A stretch of 33,721 nt of DNA, from NCBI GenBank assembly GCA_023258975.1, contig JAHFRD010000026.1:1-33721 (forward strand), in the 5' to 3' direction. How positions within the stretch are numbered: the stretch's first letter is position 1; each line of letters begins with the position of its first letter. Source of the stretch: Hydrogenophilales bacterium. GTDB taxonomy: Bacteria > Pseudomonadota > Gammaproteobacteria > Burkholderiales > Thiobacillaceae. Both the position numbers and the translations under genes were made by a program. The notes below the pieces were generated by a model that saw nothing but the letters and a program-made list of their open reading frames with translations, did not search any database and had not been told where the DNA came from. Below, in pieces: positions 1 to 7,686 of this stretch.

Positions 1-1
1 A

Positions 2-120
2 CGCCAAATATCATTGGCGTGCCTTCAAATCCTGGTCCAAGGACGTCTTGGTCGATGAGGTTAGCTCCCTCCTGGCCGGCTTTGGCAATAAATTCCATAT
101 CCGTTATGCGTGATTACTTA
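2..120. repeat. Left terminal inverted repeat (119 bp)
   Basis: Positions 2-120 are, as far as I can check base by base, the exact reverse complement of 33603-33721. The match stops abruptly inside (base 121 against 33602 differs), so the inner boundary is a real divergence point. The outer boundary is simply the end of the sequence. The outermost 20 bases also form a short imperfect hairpin (acgccaa/ttggcgt arms). The repeat carries the start of an outward-reading open frame. It may be a true terminal repeat, or the edge of a longer inverted repeat where the contig stopped. Confidence 0.95.
3..98 (-). CDS. 5' end of an unrecognised gene reading off the left edge (partial)
   Basis: An ATG at 98 on the minus strand opens a frame of 32 codons running off the edge. 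It begins MEFIAKAGQEG and continues with LIDQDVLGPGF. The identical frame is at 33625-33720 on the plus strand. On this side it follows the 87-residue membrane protein gene (stop at 114) in the same direction, so it could be the next operon member. No strong ribosome binding site is visible. I do not recognise the family, and only the start is available. Confidence 0.45.
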   Translation of the reverse strand, partial: MEFIAKAGQEGANLIDQDVLGPGFEGTPMIFG

Positions 121-377
121 TCCGTATCCCAACGATCATCGTCAAATAGCCCTTGCGCTGTGAGTGGCCGCACAGATTGCGAATTCAAGCCAATCCAGAT
201 CAGCGCCAGCGCGATCCCACCGCCCAGGCCCACCATCCACCAGGAATCGAACACATACAGCCCGATGCCCACCGCAACCGCGAGCCAAAGCAGCACCCAC
301 AGGGCAATGGCGACACGATAAGTTTCACGGGTCATACCCTTCCGGGGTGCCGTATTCCTTCCTCCAACGACGATCAT
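114..377 (-). CDS. Small predicted membrane protein
   Basis: An 87-residue protein with two hydrophobic segments: about residues 22-37 (ALWVLLWLAVAVGIGLYVF) and 43-58 (MVGLGGGIALALIWIG). The tail is acidic and hydrophilic (FDDDRWDTDK). I chose the ATG at 377 because a strong ribosome binding site (ggaggaagg) lies just upstream and the codon overlaps the stop of the preceding 44-residue gene (ATGA), suggesting translational coupling. A shorter start at 335 (MTRETYRV) is possible. The stop codon lies inside the terminal repeat. It is probably the last gene of the mazE-mazF operon before the repeat. Family unknown. Confidence 0.55.
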   Translation of the reverse strand: MIVVGGRNTAPRKGMTRETYRVAIALWVLLWLAVAVGIGLYVFDSWWMVGLGGGIALALIWIGLNSQSVRPLTAQGLFDDDRWDTDK

Positions 378-508
378 GGTTTTCCTTCCTCCGGCAGCCA
401 GTCCGGGCCAAGTATTTCGGTAGCCGTCCAAGGACAGGTTTCCGGGAAGTCGTCATACCACTTCCCGGTATCCCTGGTGGCGATGTTTAGGGCATCCAAG
501 TTTTTCAT
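374..508 (-). CDS. Short hypothetical protein (44 aa)
   Basis: This short frame encodes a 44-residue acidic, soluble peptide (starts MKNLDALNIATRDTGKWYDD, ends PEEGKP). A ribosome binding site (gagggg) lies a few bases before the ATG, 17 bases after the mazF stop. Its stop overlaps the start of the 87-residue membrane protein gene. The tight spacing on both sides is the main evidence that it is translated. There is no recognisable family. Confidence 0.45.
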   Translation of the reverse strand: MKNLDALNIATRDTGKWYDDFPETCPWTATEILGPDWLPEEGKP

Positions 509-525
509 GTTGACCCCTCGGGCTC

Positions 526-852
526 TCAGGCAATTCCGATCCAGACTGCCAGCGCCCGGTTGACTCTGACGAGAACATCTTGATCCAGCCGTCCGATGAC
601 TTCACCAATTCGCTCTCGCCGGATGGTCATGATTTTGTCGACCTGGATCTGCGTGAGCTTGGCCAGTCCGTTTTCTTGGGCTGGCTCTATCGTTATCCGG
701 AAAATTGGCGCATCAACGATCTCGCTGGACATCAGCAGCACCGTAACGGTTGCATGAGTCTCACTGAATACATCCGACTGGATGACCATTGCTGGGCGCG
801 GCTTACCGAAATCGCCCTGCATCGCCACTGTGACGATGTCACCCCGTCTCAT
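526..852 (-). CDS. mazF: MazF/PemK-family mRNA interferase toxin
   Basis: A 108-residue protein with the MazF/PemK fold pattern. It has an N-terminal RRGDIVTVAMQGDFGKPRPAMVIQ (the conserved GD...GKPRPA-VI block, shown here as spaced pieces), a central beta-rich VTVLLMSS stretch, and a C-terminal LAKLTQIQVDKIMTI block, which is where this family keeps its conserved Q-D-K residues. MazF toxins are ribosome-independent RNases that cut at short sequences. The start overlaps the stop of the upstream antitoxin gene (ATGA), the usual antitoxin-then-toxin arrangement. Length is normal for the family. It probably serves to maintain the element. Confidence 0.88.
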   Translation of the reverse strand: MRRGDIVTVAMQGDFGKPRPAMVIQSDVFSETHATVTVLLMSSEIVDAPIFRITIEPAQENGLAKLTQIQVDKIMTIRRERIGEVIGRLDQDVLVRVNRALAVWIGIA

Positions 853-1076
853 GCTTGCCAGCCCTCGACGTCATCGAGCGCGGCATCCATGAATTCGATA
901 AGCCCGGCATCTTCGCTGTCCGCTGCGGCCGCCAACACGGACTGCCGCCGGCATTCCTCCGAGAATCCTGGGCGGCGTATATCCGGTACCCAAATCTGTA
1001 GCGGCCTCAGTCCAGCCGCTCGCAACCCTGCGCGGTGTTTCTCGACTCGTTCTGAAACGCTGCCACTGCTCATCAT
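849..1076 (-). CDS. MazE-like antitoxin (DUF3018 type)
   Basis: About 75 residues from the ATGATG at 1076/1073. The sequence SVSERVEKHRAGLRAAGLRP followed by QIWVPDIRRPGF and EECRRQS is characteristic of the DUF3018 antitoxin family that pairs with MazF. The C-terminus is acidic (FMDAALDDVEGWQA), the toxin-binding part in this family. A longer in-frame start at 1151 exists. However, the conserved N-terminus and a gaggg ribosome binding site upstream favour 1076 or 1073. It overlaps mazF by four bases. The direct repeats at 1100-1141 lie just upstream and may be its operator. Confidence 0.85.
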   Translation of the reverse strand: MMSSGSVSERVEKHRAGLRAAGLRPLQIWVPDIRRPGFSEECRRQSVLAAAADSEDAGLIEFMDAALDDVEGWQA

Positions 1077-1099
1077 TGCATTGCCCTCAATAGTCGGTT

Positions 1100-1141
1100 T
1101 GTTACATGTACTTGCAGGGTAGTCGCCCGGCATGTTACATG
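1100..1141. promoter_or_regulatory. Candidate mazEF operator: direct repeats
   Basis: The 9-base sequence tgttacatg occurs at 1100-1108 and again at 1133-1141, 33 bases apart (about three helical turns), just upstream of the antitoxin start. TA operons are normally autoregulated through repeats in this position. Binding is inferred, not shown. Confidence 0.35.
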
Positions 1142-1222
1142 CAACCCACATTCAAAAAGTCGGGTTTCAGCAACCGGGGTGTGTGGCAACAATCCGCATC
1201 GGTTTCCGATGCCGCTCTTTTT

Positions 1223-1456
1223 TCATGGCTCGCCAGCGAACTGTACATGGCATTCCCCGCAAATGAGTTTGAGGCTTGGTTTGCCCCAGGCGTTGGCGGC
1301 GCATCCAGGACAGGTGTACTTGATCCGATTGCTGCGGTTGCCCGTCCGTTCCATGAAAAGCTCCGGCAGGGCATGGGCCGGAGGACGGGCGGCGTGGCCA
1401 CCAGAAGCGGAAGGCGGTGCCGGCAGATGGGCGGGGTGCTGGATAGCCCAGGCCAT
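1223..1456 (-). pseudogene. C-terminal fragment with a zinc ribbon (SprT-like tail)
   Basis: The last 35-40 residues (IKYTCPGCAANAWGKP, then LICGECHVQF) form a CPxC...CGEC zinc ribbon. This resembles the tail of SprT-like and related plasmid proteins. The upstream part of the frame (to 1456) is low-complexity Pro/Ala-rich and may be a disordered linker. No SprT metalloprotease domain is found, because the sequence upstream belongs to an IS21-type end. I therefore read this as a 3' gene remnant. Reliable coding similarity covers only about 1223-1350. Confidence 0.45.
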
Positions 1457-1640
1457 TCCTCCGCCGGCGTGGCCGGCAGTGGGGCAGGGTAGCGGTCATA
1501 CCAGGTGATCGCCCACCCGTTGCCTCTGGGCGGCTGGATCGGAGTGAGGCGCAGAGTTATCCACGGCCGCCCGCCAGACGCGCGCCCCATACGCAGGCTG
1601 GCTGGCGGCGGTGGGTAACTCGTCGAACCGGGCACGGCGC

Positions 1641-1810
1641 TCATTCGGGCCTCCCCTTCTTGCGCAGGGATTCGCCGGCAAGATCCAGGCTATGTGCCTG
1701 ATGCACCAGGCGGTCGAGGATGGCATCGGCCAGGGTCGGGTCGCCGATCGATTCATGCCAATGCGCCACCGGCAACTGGCTGGTGATGAGGGTCGAGCGG
1801 GCGCCATGGC
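1641..1810 (-). pseudogene. istB: istB 3' remnant (IS21-family helper ATPase)
   Basis: The C-terminal 50 or so residues are clear: [16 protein letters not shown], then [16 protein letters not shown] and SLRKK before the stop. These match the C-terminal block of IstB/DnaC-like ATPases that accompany IS21 transposases. The rest of istB (Walker motifs) and all of istA are missing. Coding similarity ends abruptly near 1800-1820, where a plus-strand gene tail begins, marking a rearrangement junction. The 140 bases between this stop and the zinc-ribbon fragment contain no gene I recognise and may be the IS end. Confidence 0.8.
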
Positions 1811-1818
1811 GCTGGATC

Positions 1819-1917
1819 GAAGCCGTTCGCGCGGAAAGCAACCGCGTCGAGGATCTCATTCTCGCGGCCCTCGATGCCGACGCCATCGCCGCCGCCGTGC
1901 CGGCGTGGCCGGCGTGA
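1819..1917 (+). pseudogene. 3' tail of an unrecognised gene
   Basis: A short open stretch ([20 protein letters not shown], ending VPAWPA) with strong G/C preference at third positions ends at a TGA three bases before the next ATG at 1921. Close spacing to the following plus-strand gene and the composition suggest the true end of a gene. Its 5' part was lost at the junction with the istB remnant. Product unknown. Confidence 0.3.
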
Positions 1918-1920
1918 TCC

Positions 1921-2428
1921 ATGAAATCCATCGCCCTCTGGGCCGGTGCTCTGGTCGCCCTCTGGTGGACAGACCAGGCCGGAGAACGTCGGCAAAGCCA
2001 TTGTCGGCACCGCCGATGGACTGGCGTCCGGCGTCGTCAAGGGGATTGGCGGAATCTTCGGCATCCCCGATACCGACGCCGCCAAGTGTGACGCCGCGAT
2101 TGCCGCCAATGATGGCGGCGAGGCCGGCAAATTCTGCTCCGCCTGGCGACTCGCCGCCGCCATCCCCGGCAGCTTCGTGCAATCGCTCCAGGGCGTTCTC
2201 AGCCCGACCCGTCCGAGTGCCCCCGCCGCCTACACCACCACCAAGCCCGCCGGCCAGGCCTCGCCCTCGCCAACGGGTGGCTTGCGGCCCGACGGAATCG
2301 TCTGTGTTGCCGGCGTGTGCGGCGGCTCGTTCGAGTCGATGAGCCAGCCCAACCTGTTCGACGTACAAGGCTGGATTGAACAGAAAAACACCGTCACCCC
2401 GGTTGCGGTCGCGGGCATTCGCGGCTGA
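1921..2428 (+). pseudogene. Phage- or plasmid-like secreted protein, apparently frameshifted
   Basis: From the ATG at 1921 the first frame gives a signal-peptide-like start ([21 protein letters not shown]). It then turns into Arg-rich nonsense and stops near 2090. From about 1965 the second frame reads well to 2428: [37 protein letters not shown], ...CVAGVCGGSFES. A one-base error or mutation between about 1965 and 1985 would join the two into a roughly 169-residue secreted or membrane-associated protein with Gly-rich and Cys-containing segments. An alternative GTG start at 1946 avoids the shift but loses the signal peptide. Family not recognised. Its neighbours look phage-derived. Confidence 0.45.
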
Positions 2429-2451
2429 CCCTTACACCCTGGAGCCACACC

Positions 2452-2619
2452 ATGAAAGCTATTTTTTCCCGCCTGCAAGAACCTTCAACCTGGGCTGGAC
2501 TGGCCGTCCTCGCCGGCCTGTTCGGCAACCATTGGGCACCCGCCCACCTCGACAGCATCGTCCAGGCCGGCACCGCCGTTGCCAGCATGGCCGCCGTGCT
2601 CCTCCCGGAAAAGTCGTGA
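2452..2619 (+). CDS. Small holin-like membrane protein
   Basis: A 55-residue protein beginning MKAIFSRLQEPSTWAGLAVL with hydrophobic stretches at about residues 14-26 and 37-50. The N-terminal (R)L-EPSTWAGL motif is typical of small phage holin-like proteins. It lies 23 bases after the preceding gene and overlaps the next one (TGATG). Holins form pores that release phage lysins. In this context it is more likely a phage remnant. The assignment rests only on that N-terminal pattern, size and membrane character. Confidence 0.5.
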   Translation: MKAIFSRLQEPSTWAGLAVLAGLFGNHWAPAHLDSIVQAGTAVASMAAVLLPEKS

Positions 2620-2795
2620 TGGACTGGGCGTTGCTTATGCAGGTCGTCGGCATCGTCGTCGGTGCGGGCGCCATCTATGGCGGAATCCGGGCCGACCTCA
2701 AGGCCATGCATGAGCGCATTGAATCGAATGCCGTCGCCGTTGGGCGGGCACACGAACGCATCGACAGACACGTAGAAGCCTTCCACTTGAAATAG
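2619..2795 (+). CDS. Small membrane-anchored phage-type protein
   Basis: A 58-residue protein with one N-terminal hydrophobic segment (LLMQVVGIVVGAGAIYGGI). A helical, charged tail follows (RADLKAMHERIESNAVAVGR) that could form a coiled coil. Its start overlaps the stop of the holin-like gene. Size, topology and position resemble small inner-membrane spanin or accessory lysis proteins beside phage holins. No specific family is certain. Confidence 0.45.
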   Translation: MDWALLMQVVGIVVGAGAIYGGIRADLKAMHERIESNAVAVGRAHERIDRHVEAFHLK

Positions 2796-2804
2796 GAGAC
2801 AGCC

Positions 2805-2864
2805 ATGAGCAAGCGTAGGAAGACCCCGCCGCGCGCCAAGAACGGGCGTTTCAAGCGGCGCTGA
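2805..2864 (+). CDS. Very short basic peptide (19 aa)
   Basis: An ATG 9 bases after the preceding stop, with a good ribosome binding site (aggag), opens a 19-residue Lys/Arg-rich peptide (MSKRRKTPPRAKNGRFKRR). Its last codons and stop form part of the left arm of the hairpin at 2854-2923. Short basic peptides of this kind occur in phage structural clusters. The spacing and ribosome binding site suggest translation; the function is unknown. Confidence 0.4.
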   Translation: MSKRRKTPPRAKNGRFKRR

Positions 2865-2923
2865 ACAAACGAAGCCCCGGTACGGTGTGCAGCCGTCCGG
2901 GGCTTCGTTTGTTCAGCGCCGCT
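2854..2923. terminator. Bidirectional terminator hairpin with 27-bp perfect arms
   Basis: Arms 2854-2880 and 2897-2923 are perfect inverted repeats around a 16-base loop, which itself contains a short acgg/ccgt stem. The hairpin spans the stop of the plus-strand 19-residue gene and directly abuts the stop of the convergent minus-strand gene at 2924. The outer arm sequence includes gtttgtt, giving modest T-runs in both directions. Position between convergent genes supports a shared terminator. Confidence 0.75.
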
Positions 2924-3355
2924 CTAAGCATCCGCCAGCATCAACGCCAGGCGGCTTTCACTGACCAACTGGCGGTGAAGCCAGTCCGCCCGATCTTCCG
3001 CCGCCGCCTGCGCCTCGTGGGCGTGTTCCAGCTCCCTGGCCAGGCGCTCACATTCCCGCCGCAAGCCCTCCACCTGTTGCATGCGCCAGAAGGACGCGCG
3101 CAGTTCTCCGGGAGGAATGGGATTCCGCCATCCCGGCAGCGACAGGCCGTATCGGCTGAACTCGACGCCGGCCCATTCCTTCCCGAACAGTGCCGCCGCA
3201 TCGCCGCGCAAGGTGAAGCGCAGTAGTTTTTCCGCGTGGCCAGGCGGCTTTGAATTGCCGGATTGCCAACGGCGGGCTGTGGCCACGTCCACCTGGCAGA
3301 CCTCGGCAATGGTCGAGGCGGGTAGTTCGTGGAGGAAATCCCTGTAATCTGTCAT
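2924..3355 (-). CDS. Phage-type HTH regulator (DUF3653-like)
   Basis: A 143-residue protein. The N-terminus (LPASTIAEVCQVDVATARRW) reads as a helix-turn-helix of the kind in DUF3653 phage proteins. It is followed by a KPPGHAEKLLRFTLRGD segment and WAGVEFSRYGLSLPGW. The C-terminal half (VEGLRRECERLARELEHAHE) is a predicted coiled coil. It is convergent with the small phage-like genes and has a dyad just upstream of its start (3368-3389), fitting an autoregulated repressor-like protein. Family assignment is from pattern only. Confidence 0.55.
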   Translation of the reverse strand: MTDYRDFLHELPASTIAEVCQVDVATARRWQSGNSKPPGHAEKLLRFTLRGDAAALFGKEWAGVEFSRYGLSLPGWRNPIPPGELRASFWRMQQVEGLRRECERLARELEHAHEAQAAAEDRADWLHRQLVSESRLALMLADA

Positions 3356-3367
3356 GAGTTATTTCAA

Positions 3368-3389
3368 TCAATATCATGTTTACTATTGA
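3368..3389. promoter_or_regulatory. Candidate operator upstream of the HTH gene
   Basis: The dyad tcaata-N10-tattga sits 13 bases upstream of the ATG at 3355, in AT-rich DNA. This is a natural place for autoregulation by the HTH protein it precedes. Confidence 0.35.
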
Positions 3390-3710
3390 AGCCGCCAATT
3401 CACGGACAGCTTCCCCCCTGGTGGTGCAAAGTTATCGGCAGAGGGGGGAAAAACCGAAGAGCGGGTAAACGGTGCTCAAAAGCAAATCTAGGGGTTTTGA
3501 CTTGGGCCGCTGGAGGTTTGACATAATCTTCATTGAGATCTTCAATGAGCCGTACTATGCTAAATCGCCTTGCGCGATTTGACGTGTGGTGATGCTTTCT
3601 TGATTTGTGGCTGTCTTGACAGGCCAATCCCACACATACTCAGTGTATTTACAACGACTCTTGATTGTCAACATCTGATCTTCATGGGTTGTCGATTGAT
3701 TTTAAAGGGT
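3390..3710. other. Intergenic region with a palindrome and promoter-like hexamers
   Basis: No convincing gene is present in these roughly 320 bases. A perfect CATTGA-N5-TCAATG palindrome lies at 3531-3547, a short aaatcgc/gcgattt stem near 3559-3577, and ttgaca-like hexamers at 3497, 3518 and around 3614. None has a well placed -10 partner, and no plus-strand gene follows. The stretch is noticeably more AT-rich than its flanks. It may be an orphan regulatory segment left by rearrangement. Confidence 0.4.
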
Positions 3711-5600
3711 TTATGACTTTTCCCCATCCACCGTACTGGTGAAAGGCTCGATATGGGGGTTTGGCGAAGGGAGTGGGTTCACAAATCGTTCTGGATGGGG
3801 AATCACAACGACCGATAACAGGCTGCCCTCAGAGCCGCGACGTTTGACGCGGTAGCGCAGGATGTTCATCTTCTTCGGCCCGGCCCGGTGCCATTGCGCC
3901 TTAAAAAAATCCCTTTGCAGCGCGGCGCCAATTTTGTCCTCGGGCTCACCAGTGGTGCTCTCGCCGATGTCGTCGAGGTAGTGCCGGAAGGTGCGTGGCG
4001 ACACCAGTAGCATCAGCGTCCTGCCGTTTTCCTCCACGAAATGGATCAATGCGCCTGGGACGTTGTAGGCCAGCGCTCCATTGCCGATACCTTCCTGTAT
4101 CCAGGCCATGAGGCGCTTGGCGTTCTCAGGCGTGTTTTCCGGGCCTGTGTTGAGCCTTGTCGGGGGAGCCGTTGTATGAGGCACCACCGGCGCTAGAACC
4201 TGGGGCAAGGGAACCTTGGGTTGCTTGACAGCCTGCACTGATCTGCCTGACTGCGGAGCCTTGGTTCTCTCCGTTTTCATGGGTTGGCTTGCTAACGTCT
4301 GTTCCACGGCCACATCCATCAGGGCTTCGTCATCATCAAGAAATACGTCATCAGGATTGCCAGGTTGTGGCTGCACCAGCGTCACGGCGGCTTGCATATC
4401 CTTCTGGGGCAGGGATCCGGTTGATTCGTTGCCATTGGCGTCCCCATCAATCAAAGCCCTCAGCCCTGCAAGCGCATCGACCTTTGGTGAATCGCTGTCC
4501 TGTGGTGGCTCCGTCGACACGGCTTCATGCGCGGCTGGCGGTACCGGCTGTATCGCCGACACGGTTTCATCGGTTTGCGTTGTAGCGACACCAGCCGCTG
4601 TTTTTTTCTCCAGCACCTTGATGGTGCCGGGGAAGTCTCCTGGAATCCTGGTTGGCTGGTAGAGCTGCTCCAGAGGAAACCGCAGCATGGTCAGCGAATG
4701 CGACCAACCCGTATCTCCGACCTGAACCGTCCAGACGGCGCCGCCGGTGGTGGGGTTCGGTGTGAGCGCACCGTACTCCTGGAACGTGTCGAAAATTCGG
4801 TCATTCTTGAAACTGGAAGGCAGTCCAGGCGCGCCGTCAGGGGCCGCGAGTTCGTGTTTTTCCAGGTATTCGCGCAGTTCGTCCGCTGTCCGCTTGCAGA
4901 CCAGCCAGATACTTCCGTCCGCGACGAAGCCGGCGGCGCCGTCGCGATTGAGTGGCAGCAGGCCTTCGGCCAACATGCCACGCAAGCCTGCCATCAGGCG
5001 TTCAACCAGCGGCACATCGCGTGCGCTGGTGAATCGCACACGAGGTCCGGCCATCAGATTCGCGGCCACGGATTGCCTGTCCGCCTGGGTCACCAGGTCT
5101 GTCAGCGCCCCGGTCTTGGCTTCTCCCGACAGGTAGGTAATCAAGTCCGGCATGGGGCCGCCCGGCGCAGATAGCCAGGCGATGGCCTCGGCGGGCACAA
5201 GTTTCTGCAACAGCAACACGGCCAGGCGCTGATGCAGTGTGTAGCTGCGCCCCCGCACGAACTCCACCCTGTACCAGTCCTTCCGCTGATCAACGAGGCT
5301 ACCCGCCAGAGGATGCCAAGGCCCGTCGCCGCGATCACCGCCGCACGTCACGGCGAGATCGGCCAGCGGCTTGGCTTTCGCCAGGATCGCGGCCTGGTTC
5401 GCGCCGCATCCAGCGACAAGAATCCTCAAGCCTGCCGGCACAGCGGCGCGTGGCCATATCTTCCAGCGCAACCGGGACGGGTCCGAATAATCACGGCCCC
5501 CCGCCGCCACATAGGCATCCAGGTCCGCTATGGGTTCCGGGTAGACCCACTGCTCGTATTGGGCAATCAGCGGATCGCCGAGCATGGGAGAGCTAAGCAT
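3711..5600 (-). CDS. traI: Methyltransferase N-terminus fused to the C-terminal part of a MobH/TraI relaxase
   Basis: One open frame of 629 residues from the ATG at 5600, which has a gaggaggt ribosome binding site. Residues 1-76 are the start of a class I SAM methyltransferase: YEQWVYPEP, DPSRLRWKIWPR, and the SAM-binding ILVAGCGANQAA. From about residue 77 the sequence is MobH-type TraI: PLADLAVTCGG, WHPLAGS, WYRVEFVRGRSYTLHQR, ADRQSVAANL, GPRVRFTSARDVPLVERLM, LPLNRDGAAGFV. A Pro/Thr-rich linker follows. Near the C-terminus is a TraI_2_C-like domain: GIGNGALAYNVPGALIHFVE, LLVSPRTFRHY. The relaxase HD core is absent here and lies at 13115-13594 on the other strand. The fusion is in frame, but neither activity should survive alone. 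The frame is also open upstream to 6074, but that part only shadows virB4. Confidence 0.88.
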   Translation of the reverse strand: MLSSPMLGDPLIAQYEQWVYPEPIADLDAYVAAGGRDYSDPSRLRWKIWPRAAVPAGLRILVAGCGANQAAILAKAKPLADLAVTCGGDRGDGPWHPLAGSLVDQRKDWYRVEFVRGRSYTLHQRLAVLLLQKLVPAEAIAWLSAPGGPMPDLITYLSGEAKTGALTDLVTQADRQSVAANLMAGPRVRFTSARDVPLVERLMAGLRGMLAEGLLPLNRDGAAGFVADGSIWLVCKRTADELREYLEKHELAAPDGAPGLPSSFKNDRIFDTFQEYGALTPNPTTGGAVWTVQVGDTGWSHSLTMLRFPLEQLYQPTRIPGDFPGTIKVLEKKTAAGVATTQTDETVSAIQPVPPAAHEAVSTEPPQDSDSPKVDALAGLRALIDGDANGNESTGSLPQKDMQAAVTLVQPQPGNPDDVFLDDDEALMDVAVEQTLASQPMKTERTKAPQSGRSVQAVKQPKVPLPQVLAPVVPHTTAPPTRLNTGPENTPENAKRLMAWIQEGIGNGALAYNVPGALIHFVEENGRTLMLLVSPRTFRHYLDDIGESTTGEPEDKIGAALQRDFFKAQWHRAGPKKMNILRYRVKRRGSEGSLLSVVVIPHPERFVNPLPSPNPHIEPFTSTVDGEKS

Positions 5601-7372
5601 GCTGCTTGACCTCCTCGATATAGCGTTCCCGCCACCAACATCTCTACCCACCGCGCAATCCAGCTCCACTCGCCGGGGTCGGACAGCCAGGCCAGCGGAT
5701 TGACCTTGACGCCACTTGCGGCGCCGCTTGACGGCACCACGTGACGCCCGCCCATGAGCAGGGTCTGTATCTTGCAGGAGAAATCCTTGTCGAAAATAAC
5801 CACCCGGCAGGGGTGGTACTTGCGCCACTGCGCCATCAGAAACGTCACGATGATCGTCTTGCCGGAGCCAGTTGGGCCGAGGATCAAGCCATGTGCCACA
5901 TCCCCCACGAACGGATCGAAATAGAACGGCATCCCATGCGCCGTCGGCATTACCGCCAGTGCCGGACAATGCCTGCCTGTTTGAGTCGACAGATGGCGGG
6001 AGACCGGATCCCCCTGACGTATGGAAAAAAGCGGCGCCACGCAGGCCTGGGCGAGCGAGGACAGCACTCGCCACCGACGGACCTGGGCATGCTGTCCAGG
6101 CATCGTTCCGGCGTAAGCCGATACCAGATGCAAGCGTTCTCGCACCAGGACCACGCCCTGGTAGCGCAACGCGGCCGTGACGATGCCGAGACTTTCTTCC
6201 AACTCCTCCGGCGACTCAGCAAACACCAGTATCGTCGTGTTGTGCCAGCCGAACTGGCGTTTGCCGGAATTCAAGGCGGTTAAAGCCTCATCGGCCTGCT
6301 TCTCGTCATCGGAGCGCGCCTTGTTGGTCGGCACGCCACTGGTATCACCGCCTTTGGCGGCGCTGTTGAGCACCGACTTGAAAGTCCACTTGGCCATGCC
6401 GTTGTACCAGCGCACCCGCTCGATGTGCTCATGCGCCGCCGCGCGCGGCATCAACCGGAAGATGTGGCTGACCGTCAACTCCACGGGCAGCCGCGCCAAT
6501 GTATCGAGAAACCCTGGATGCAACTCCGGACGCTCCGCGCCCTCACGCCACGCAGTGATCGTGATGGCCGCAACGAACTGCCGGCGATCTCCCTCGAATG
6601 ACAGGCAGTCATCGAAAACGCCTAGCGCGGCATCGGGTAAACCGGTGTCGAGAAACCACTCCGGAAAGCCCTCCGACAAGCCGGGAGGCATGACATGCTC
6701 CTGCCGGTCATGGACCGGTGAGGCCTGCCCATGCAGAAAGGACAGCAATGACGCACCAGAGAGCCGTGTCAGAACCAGATCGCGCAGCGGTTCCGTGAAA
6801 TCCGTGAGCAAGGACTCAAAACGTTCCACCTGGGTGTCCAGCTCACCCGCCGAGTAGGCGAATGCCACAGATGGATCGAACGTGAGCCGCAACGCCCCCC
6901 AAAGCGCAGCCCAGAAGCCCCGCCCCTCCTGCATGCCATTGCGAACCCGATCCCCCAGCCTCGCACTGGCCCGCTCCGGCATCAGGCACGGGCTCAGGAA
7001 ATGGGTATTGCGGAACTGGCGCCCTTCGACGAACGCGCGCCTGCGGTTGGCGTCGATGCGCGCGGAAATCGGATCCGGGAATGAAGCGTCCGGGTAATCA
7101 AGGATGCGACGCCGGCGTAGCGTCCACCAGAGATGAACCGGACGATCATCCCAGCCGCGCAACGCAGAACCGACCCGGCGAACCAGATCATTGAGCGCCG
7201 AAGGCGCCATACCCTCTTCATCCATCCCGGAGAAGGCATAGCTGGCCAGCAAGGTGGAATCCTTGTTCACCACCACCCCCTCGCCGGCCATGAACAACCA
7301 GGGTGCGAGCTCCGCCAATGCGCGGATCTCGCCATTTCCAGGAGTGGGCACCTGGTGCGTCACCTGGCTCAT
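5567..7372 (-). pseudogene. virB4: VirB4 T4SS ATPase, C-terminally truncated
   Basis: VirB4/TrbE energises pilus biogenesis and substrate transfer at the inner membrane. About 580 recognisable residues are present: the N-terminal VirB4 domain (LAELAPWLFMAGEGVVVNKD), a long central region, and a Walker A (LILGPTGSGKTIIVTFLMAQ) near residue 500. VVIFDKDFSC and VKVNPLAWL follow. After WSWIARWVEMLVAG, near 5630, the homology stops. The frame runs out through the start of the methyltransferase gene to a stop at 5567. The Walker B and C-terminal ATPase part, roughly 200 residues in typical VirB4, is missing, so the protein should be inactive. The start at 7372 overlaps the virB3 stop (ATGA). Confidence 0.9.
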
Positions 7373-7686
7373 GCGAGCGTCCCTCGACCCATCCCGGCGG
7401 GCCGTGCCCCTTGAAGCATCACCACCGTCGACTGCGGTTCATAACGCGCCGACTGTCTGGCATAGGCCAGATAGATGCCCAGCATGTCCGCATCCCGCCG
7501 ATTGGCGTACCAGAGCACCAGATGTATGACCACAGCGGGAACGATCCACCAGAACTGCTTCAGCGTGCCGGCCATGAGGATCAGCACCATCGCATTGCCG
7601 GCGAACTGCTGCCACTCCACGCCGAACACCACCATAGGTGCCGACAGGCAGGGGTAGACGGGTTCTTTGTCGAGTCCGGCGCGCAT
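7369..7686 (-). CDS. virB3: VirB3-like inner-membrane T4SS protein
   Basis: 105 residues from the ATG at 7686, which overlaps the virB2 stop (TGATG). The sequence begins MRAGLDKEPVYPCLSAPMVV, the conserved N-terminal 'xxP-Y-ALxRP' type region of VirB3/TrbD. Two hydrophobic segments follow (NAMVLILMAG and WWIVPAVVIHLVLWYA), then a soluble tail. VirB3 associates with VirB4 in the inner membrane, and virB4 overlaps directly downstream. A longer open frame to 7839 exists but overlaps virB2 entirely, so the shorter start is right. Confidence 0.82.
   Translation of the reverse strand: MRAGLDKEPVYPCLSAPMVVFGVEWQQFAGNAMVLILMAGTLKQFWWIVPAVVIHLVLWYANRRDADMLGIYLAYARQSARYEPQSTVVMLQGARPAGMGRGTLA

Noticed and set aside
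5601-6074. N-terminal extension of the methyltransferase-relaxase frame
   Set aside because: This part overlaps virB4 in another frame and reads as Arg/Gly-rich nonsense. A strong ribosome binding site and the family start place the ATG at 5600.
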